Positions 7,477 to 11,354 of a stretch of 11,354 nucleotides of DNA are shown one piece after another. The stretch is from assembly GCA_023228445.1 (NCBI GenBank), contig JALOBD010000070.1:1-11354 (forward strand). Direction: 5' to 3'. The notes under the pieces were generated by a model. That model had not been told where the DNA came from and did not search any database. It worked only from the letters and a program-made list of their open reading frames with translations. The position numbers were made by a program, and so were the translations under genes. Source of the stretch: Sphaerochaeta sp. GTDB lineage: Bacteria > Spirochaetota > Spirochaetia > Sphaerochaetales > Sphaerochaetaceae. Position 1 is the first letter of the stretch; each line of letters begins with the position of its first letter.

Positions 7477-8559
7477 CTATTCCTCCTTCTTCCCAACTCT
7501 GTTCGCAATGGGAAGCGGGACACTCCCCTCACGTTGCACAGAAGCCGGACGAATCTTGTCCACCACCTTCGTGATGGAGGCCCTGACCACCGGCGATGCA
7601 ACCACCATGAGGATGATGATGAAGACCGCCTTGAAGACCTTGATCATCGCCGGCTCTATCTCCAGCCTCAGCAGGGTCCGATTCAGCATTTCGATGGTGT
7701 AGGCACCGATGATGGAGCCGGTGATGCTGAACTTCCCCCCGTTGAGGGAGTTTCCGCCGATCGCCACGGCGAGGATCGCATCCATCATGATGAGCTTGAG
7801 CAGGTTGACGCTGTCGTGGCGCCCCGCCTTGTTCACCGCGATGAAGCCGGCGACCGCTGAACAGAATCCCATGATCAAGAAGGTCAGGAAGATGACCTTC
7901 TTCGGATTGATGCCGTTGAGGCGCGCCGCATTCGGGTTGATCCCGACCGCTTCCACGTAGAGCCTGAGATTCGTCGTCTTGAATAGCACTGCAGTGAGCG
8001 CGATGAAAACGACCGTAAGGATGATCGGGGTTTGGATCGGGATTCCCGGGATCACAGTGCCGATCTTATTCGACAGGTCGTTGGCCAGGATGGGAGACAA
8101 CTTTCCGTCGATCATGAAGGCGATGGATCTCCCGCCGGTAAAGAGAATGAGGGAGGCGACCATCGGCTGGACCTTGAAGATTGAGACCAGGGTTCCGTTG
8201 AATGCGCCGAGGGCCAAGCCGACGACCGAGCTGAGCAGGAAGGCCACCAGGATGGTGAGCAGGGTGACCTCATTGGCTTGCAGGACGTACTGGACGAAGA
8301 CCGCGGACGTGATGGTCGCACTCTCCCCGATGCTGATGTCCTGCCCTCGCGAGGCCGCGGTCACCAAGGTCATCCCGATGGAGAGGATGACCAACTCCGA
8401 GGCACCAAAGAAGATGTTCGGTATGTTCCCGTAAAATGCTCCATTGACCATGGTGATGCGAAAATAATCGGCGCCCTTCACCAGGTTGATGATGATCAAC
8501 AGCACCATGACCGAGAGGGGAAGGAAGAGGTGAGAGAAGCGTTTCATCAATCTGCCCAT
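7477..8559 (-). CDS. ytfT: Sugar ABC transporter permease, YtfT-like
   Basis: A 360-residue inner-membrane permease, partner of the YjfF-like subunit, with about eight to ten hydrophobic segments between residues 10 and 325. Characteristic blocks are SRGQDISIGES (70-80), the coupling-loop stretch VGINPNAARLNGINPKKV (205-222), and IGGNSLNGGKFSITGSIIGA (267-286), followed by LRLEIEPAMIKVFKAVFIII as in YtfT. The coupling loop reads GIN where most family members have GGN, a mild difference. ATG 8559 is preferred over the ATG at 8547 because GGGAGG sits nine bases upstream, inside the ATPase gene; the two genes overlap by 13 bases, so translation is probably coupled. A hydrophilic tail of about 35 residues ends in KKEE, whose codons also supply the ribosome binding site of the next gene. 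Confidence 0.9.
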   Translation of the reverse strand: MGRLMKRFSHLFLPLSVMVLLIIINLVKGADYFRITMVNGAFYGNIPNIFFGASELVILSIGMTLVTAASRGQDISIGESATITSAVFVQYVLQANEVTLLTILVAFLLSSVVGLALGAFNGTLVSIFKVQPMVASLILFTGGRSIAFMIDGKLSPILANDLSNKIGTVIPGIPIQTPIILTVVFIALTAVLFKTTNLRLYVEAVGINPNAARLNGINPKKVIFLTFLIMGFCSAVAGFIAVNKAGRHDSVNLLKLIMMDAILAVAIGGNSLNGGKFSITGSIIGAYTIEMLNRTLLRLEIEPAMIKVFKAVFIIILMVVASPVVRASITKVVDKIRPASVQREGSVPLPIANRVGKKEE

Positions 8560-10064
8560 CGGTTCTTTCCTCCCTTCGCTATGACGTTCATCACGGCGCT
8601 TTCCGTCAGCTGTGATCCCCGCAGTTCTCCCACGATCTCCCGGTCCTTCATGACGATCAACCGAGAACAGGTGCGTAGCATCTCGTCGATCTCCGATGAG
8701 ATGAATGTCACGCTCATCCCCTCGTGGGCAAGGGCGATCACCAGCTTCTGAATCTCGACCTTCGTCCCCACATCAATGCCACGGGTCGGTTCATCGAGGA
8801 TCAGGTACTCCGGGTGCGTGAGCAGCCAGCGGGCCAAGATGACTTTCTGCTGGTTGCCTCCCGAGAGAGACTTGATCGGGGTGTCGGCCGTCGGGGTCTT
8901 GATGTTCAATCGCTCGATGTACTCCTCGGCGAATTCCTGTGCCTGCTTCAATGAGAACGGTTTGAAGAACCCGTTGAGCACCTGCAGGGTGAGGATGATG
9001 TTGTCGCGAACCGACAGATCCTCGATGATGCCATCGCCCTTGCGGTCCTCCGGCAGATAGCCTATTCCTTGGGTTATGGCATGCAGCGGTGTCTTGATCT
9101 TCACCCGCTTCCCCTTCATCCGCACCTCTCCGCCGGTTACCCGGTCCGCCGTGAAGATGGCGCGGGCGCTCTCACTGCGTCCGGAGCCGAGGAGCCCGGC
9201 AAAGCCGTTCACCTCTCCTTTTTGGATGGTGAAGTCGAAGGGGCGCACCCCGGCACTACTTGAAAGGCCGATTGCTTCAAAGACCGGGATGGAGACGTCG
9301 GATACATCCGGCTCATGTTTTTTCAAGCTGGTGATGTCATCCAGTTCATTACCCAGCATCTTGGAGATGAGCTCGATTTGAAGGAGTGCGATGGTTTCAT
9401 ACTCTCCGACCAGCTTCCCGTTGCGCAGCACGGTGATCCGGTCGCTGATCTCGTAGGCCTGTTCGAGGAAGTGGGTGATGAAGATGATGCCCACACCCCG
9501 CTCTTTCAGCTCACGCATGAGCGCAAAGAGGGTATGTACCTCATCTTCATCGAGGGAGGAGGTGGGCTCATCTAGGATGAGGATGTTGCAGTCCATATCG
9601 ACTGCGCGGGCGATGGCGATCATCTGCTGGACGGCAAGTGAACAGCTTGAGAGCTCCTGAGTCGCCCGTGCCGGGATATTGAGCGAGGCAAGCAACCGCT
9701 CAGCCTGCTCATTCATCTGCTTCCAATTGACGAGGAGGCTGTGACTGCGGCCGATATACATATTCTCAGCCACAGTGAGGTTCGGGCAGAGCATTATCTC
9801 TTGATAGACCGTACCGATTCCGTTGTTCTGCGCCTCTTCCGGCGCCTTGAAGTGAATCGGCTTCCCCTCCAAGGTGATGGAGCCCGAGTCCTTCTCGTAG
9901 ACTCCGGCAATGACTTTGATCAGTGTGGATTTGCCCGCCCCGTTTTCGCCCATGAGCGCATGGATCTCACCAGGGCGCAGGGTGAAGTCTACGCTGTCCA
10001 GCGCTTTGACCCCAGGAAATGATTTACTGATCCCCCTCATTTCAAGTATGGTTTTCCCCAGCAA
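8547..10064 (-). CDS. ytfR: Sugar ABC transporter ATP-binding protein with two ATPase halves, YtfR-like
   Basis: A 505-residue cytoplasmic ATPase that powers the importer, with two fused nucleotide-binding domains. First half: Walker A GENGAGKST (39-47), divergent signature SCSLAVQQ (140-147), Walker B ILILDEP with Asp165/Glu166, and H-loop His198. Second half: Walker A degenerated to GLLGSGRSESAR (290-301, Arg296 in the usual Lys position), full signature LSGGNQQ (400-406), Walker B LILDEPTRGID (Asp424/Glu425), and ISSE in place of the switch His. This asymmetry is normal for RbsA/YtfR-type proteins, so hydrolysis is expected mainly at one site. SLAVQQMIAIARAVD and SGGNQQKVILARWLLT match YtfR closely. 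The start is TTG 10064, with AAGGGGG seven bases upstream; the next in-frame ATG (10040) would cut the first conserved strand. The gene follows the binding-protein gene after 104 bp that hold a stem-loop. Confidence 0.93.
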   Translation of the reverse strand: MLGKTILEMRGISKSFPGVKALDSVDFTLRPGEIHALMGENGAGKSTLIKVIAGVYEKDSGSITLEGKPIHFKAPEEAQNNGIGTVYQEIMLCPNLTVAENMYIGRSHSLLVNWKQMNEQAERLLASLNIPARATQELSSCSLAVQQMIAIARAVDMDCNILILDEPTSSLDEDEVHTLFALMRELKERGVGIIFITHFLEQAYEISDRITVLRNGKLVGEYETIALLQIELISKMLGNELDDITSLKKHEPDVSDVSIPVFEAIGLSSSAGVRPFDFTIQKGEVNGFAGLLGSGRSESARAIFTADRVTGGEVRMKGKRVKIKTPLHAITQGIGYLPEDRKGDGIIEDLSVRDNIILTLQVLNGFFKPFSLKQAQEFAEEYIERLNIKTPTADTPIKSLSGGNQQKVILARWLLTHPEYLILDEPTRGIDVGTKVEIQKLVIALAHEGMSVTFISSEIDEMLRTCSRLIVMKDREIVGELRGSQLTESAVMNVIAKGGKNRWAD

Positions 10065-10105
10065 TCATAGACCCCCTTGTACTGATACGGTCCGAACCAA
10101 CTACG

Positions 10106-10138
10106 GTGCGACAGCGGAATCCAATCCGCGTGCCGCAC
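10106..10138 (-). other. Strong stem-loop between binding-protein and ATPase genes
   Basis: Read on the minus strand, GTGCGGCA-(C)-GCGGA pairs with TCCGC-TGTCGCAC around a six-base loop TTGGAT. That is 13 base pairs with one bulged C and one G-U pair. It starts 30 bases after the binding-protein stop and ends about 40 bases before the ATPase start. No T-run follows, so it is not a simple terminator. In other binding-protein operons a hairpin here protects the upstream message so that more binding protein than membrane complex is made; that role is inferred. Confidence 0.75.
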
Positions 10139-10168
10139 TGCATCCTTAATTGTTGCGATGGTGAATAC

Positions 10169-11155
10169 TTACCGAGTAATCACACCCTTGCCAGGATCCG
10201 CGTTGATGCCCCACTGATCAATAAGTTCATCGGTGATCGTGTCGGTTGTCAAGAGCAGCTCTTCCTGATACACGATTCCGCTCGGGAGACTTCCGCTCTT
10301 GATCCACTTGGAGATCTCAGCCGCTTGGCGTGGGTTGCACTGCATATCGGCATCCCAGTACCCGGCCTGAACGTTGCGAAGGGCGAATCGGTTGAAGTCA
10401 AATCCAATGACCTTGACCTTGCCTCCCTTGCCATGGCTGATGCCGGCTGCCTGGAGCGCCTGGACCGCACCTTGTGCCATACCGTCGTTCTGAGCATAGA
10501 TGACGTTGAAATCCTTGTTTGCCGCGATGGCCGCTTCAACGACCCTGCGCGCTTCCTCAAGGCTCCAGCTGTCTCCCCCCGTTCCATCGGCGACGATGTT
10601 GAGTTTTCCAGCCTTGGCGGCGTCGAGCACGGCTGCGCTGCGGCCGATCTCAGCCGCCGAACCCATCTGTCCGCGAATGAGGATCAGGTTGACCGTATCA
10701 AGCCCCAAGCCCAAGACCCACTCCACTGCCTTCTCACCTTCATACGCCATGTCGGAGAGAATCGCGGCCTGGTAGTTGGATTCGGCGGTATCGATCGAGC
10801 GGTCGAAGAGAATTACCTTGACGCCGGAATCTTTGGCGGACTTCAAGGTGTCATCCCATCCAGAGGCATTCGCCGCGGAGATCAGGAGATAGTCCACGCC
10901 ATCCCGGATGTACCCCTTGGCGGCCGCGATCTGCTCGCTGTTGTCGCCGGTGTTCGTCTGCTTTGCATCATAGCCATTGGCTTTGGAGAAGACGGTGTTC
11001 ATGTCTTCAACGTTGGCCTGCCGATATCCGGACTCTTCTGGCGGGAGATTGACAATACCAATCTTGATCAAACCAGTCTCCTTCTGGCCGGCTGCGAACA
11101 GAACGCCCGACCCCAGAAGTACCAGAACCATCAAAATAACGAGAGTTTTTTTCAT
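10169..11155 (-). CDS. ytfQ: Periplasmic sugar-binding protein of the importer, YtfQ family
   Basis: A 328-residue receptor that should deliver sugar to the YtfR/YtfT/YjfF-like complex. A signal peptide covers about residues 1-22 (MKK, hydrophobic core, cleavage near LFAA/GQKE); there is no lipobox Cys, unlike the sensory paralogue. The periplasmic-binding fold follows: KIGIVNLPPEESGYR (31-45), NASGWDDTLKSAKDSGVKV (96-114), FDRSID (117-122), GDSWSLEEARR (194-204), YAQNDGM (220-226), VIGFDFNRFALRNVQAG (249-265). It is first in the operon with an excellent ribosome binding site (AGGAGG, five bases before ATG 11155). It differs from E. coli YtfQ at several pocket-signature positions (ESGYR for ESGWR, GDSWS for SGDFTRS), so its ligand may not be galactofuranose; bifidobacterial FruE, a fructose binder, is a related precedent. 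The family is secure and the symbol is by homology and gene order. Confidence 0.85.
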   Translation of the reverse strand: MKKTLVILMVLVLLGSGVLFAAGQKETGLIKIGIVNLPPEESGYRQANVEDMNTVFSKANGYDAKQTNTGDNSEQIAAAKGYIRDGVDYLLISAANASGWDDTLKSAKDSGVKVILFDRSIDTAESNYQAAILSDMAYEGEKAVEWVLGLGLDTVNLILIRGQMGSAAEIGRSAAVLDAAKAGKLNIVADGTGGDSWSLEEARRVVEAAIAANKDFNVIYAQNDGMAQGAVQALQAAGISHGKGGKVKVIGFDFNRFALRNVQAGYWDADMQCNPRQAAEISKWIKSGSLPSGIVYQEELLLTTDTITDELIDQWGINADPGKGVITR

Positions 11156-11176
11156 GTTATCCTCCTTTCAGGAATC

Positions 11177-11214
11177 AAAAAAACTGGATAGGGTATAGCG
11201 GCAACGCCGCATCC
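11177..11214 (-). promoter_or_regulatory. Leader hairpin followed by a T-run, possible attenuator
   Basis: On the minus strand, GCGGC-GTT-GCCGC (11210-11198) is a five-pair GC stem with a three-base loop. GGAT (11214-11211) and ATCC (11189-11186) can extend it with an eight-base bulge on the 3' side. After two more bases comes a run of seven T (11183-11177), 16 bases before the ribosome binding site. The arrangement resembles a weak intrinsic terminator in the leader of the importer operon. The bulge and the distance of the T-run from the GC stem make termination uncertain. Confidence 0.35.
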
Positions 11215-11234
11215 TACACAAAAGGCTACGACCT

Positions 11235-11243
11235 GCCATACCA
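11235..11243 (-). promoter_or_regulatory. Candidate extended -10 of the importer operon
   Basis: On the minus strand, TGGTATGGC (11243-11235) has the TGn element of an extended -10 and a poor -10 hexamer TATGGC. No -35 is recognisable upstream. It lies 47 bp from the nearest CGGAAGA repeat, against 46 bp between the equivalent repeat and TATAAT in the sensory operon. That spacing match is the main reason for choosing it over a TTGTGT-18-TATACC alternative around 11224-11195. A promoter with no -35 would need an activator. Confidence 0.3.
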
Positions 11244-11275
11244 GAAGTACATGAGGTATTCTCTTGAGTTTGTTG

Positions 11276-11354
11276 TGTTATCTTCCGCGTACAAGCCGAA
11301 CCGTGAAAAAAGGTACGTTTTCTTCCTAAAAAGATTCGATTTCTTCCGATTCTG
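11276..11354 (-). promoter_or_regulatory. Three candidate regulator-binding repeats upstream of the importer operon
   Basis: On the minus strand three same-direction elements occur: AGAATCGGAAGAAATCG (11353-11337), AGGAAGAAAACG (11327-11316) and CGGAAGATAACA (11287-11276). Aligned on GGAAGA, the first two are 21 bp apart and the third is 40 bp further on. The first contains exact 10-base matches to both elements upstream of the sensory operon. The spacing suits an AraC-type regulator and the likely binder is the YesN-type protein of this window. The window edge may cut further copies. Confidence 0.45.

Noticed and set aside
1..11354. CRISPR arrays, insertion sequences, tRNA or rRNA genes, phage genes
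   Set aside because: I found no regularly spaced repeats, transposase motifs, terminal inverted repeats or structural RNA signatures on either strand.

Overview
The window reads as one sugar-uptake and sugar-sensing locus from a moderately GC-rich bacterium, with an unrelated, AT-richer gene entering at the left edge. A spirochaete, possibly of the Sphaerochaeta or Treponema kind, is my best guess. The support is the mature start of the binding protein (AAGQKE), which is common in that group, the YesM/YesN-type two-component pair, and a family-B sugar ABC system beside a GtfA-type enzyme. This is inference from style; there is no rRNA or marker gene.

Layout. Positions 1-398 (minus) hold the N-terminal part of a DUF6994-like protein, cut by the window edge. 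Positions 399-654 are a low-GC gap with a short direct repeat and a stem-loop. Positions 655-2061 (minus) encode a GH13 sucrose phosphorylase (gtfA) with its own good sigma70-type promoter. From a divergent 248-bp promoter region, 2310-6367 (plus) encodes a tight three-gene sensory operon: a lipoprotein sugar-binding protein resembling E. coli YtfQ, a YesM-type membrane histidine kinase, and a YesN/AraC-type response regulator. Converging on it with a gap of only 10 bp, 6378-11155 (minus) is a complete ytfQ-ytfR-ytfT-yjfF-type ABC importer. A strong stem-loop lies between the binding protein and the ATPase. Positions 11156-11354 are its leader and promoter region. No gene-free stretch exceeds 300 bases.

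How the parts may work together. The lipoprotein probably binds a sugar outside the membrane and signals through the kinase to the regulator. The regulator probably switches on the importer and perhaps its own operon. Supporting this, a GAATCGGAA / CGGAAGAAAT motif occurs in direct repeats about 20-21 bp apart upstream of both the sensory operon and the importer operon. The importer belongs to the family of the E. coli galactofuranose system and the bifidobacterial fructose system FruEKFG. With a sucrose phosphorylase alongside, a furanose-type ligand such as fructose, or sucrose, is a reasonable hypothesis.

The most interesting points are the three-component (binding protein-kinase-regulator) sensor, the contrast in pocket signatures between the sensory and transport binding proteins, and the shared promoter repeats.
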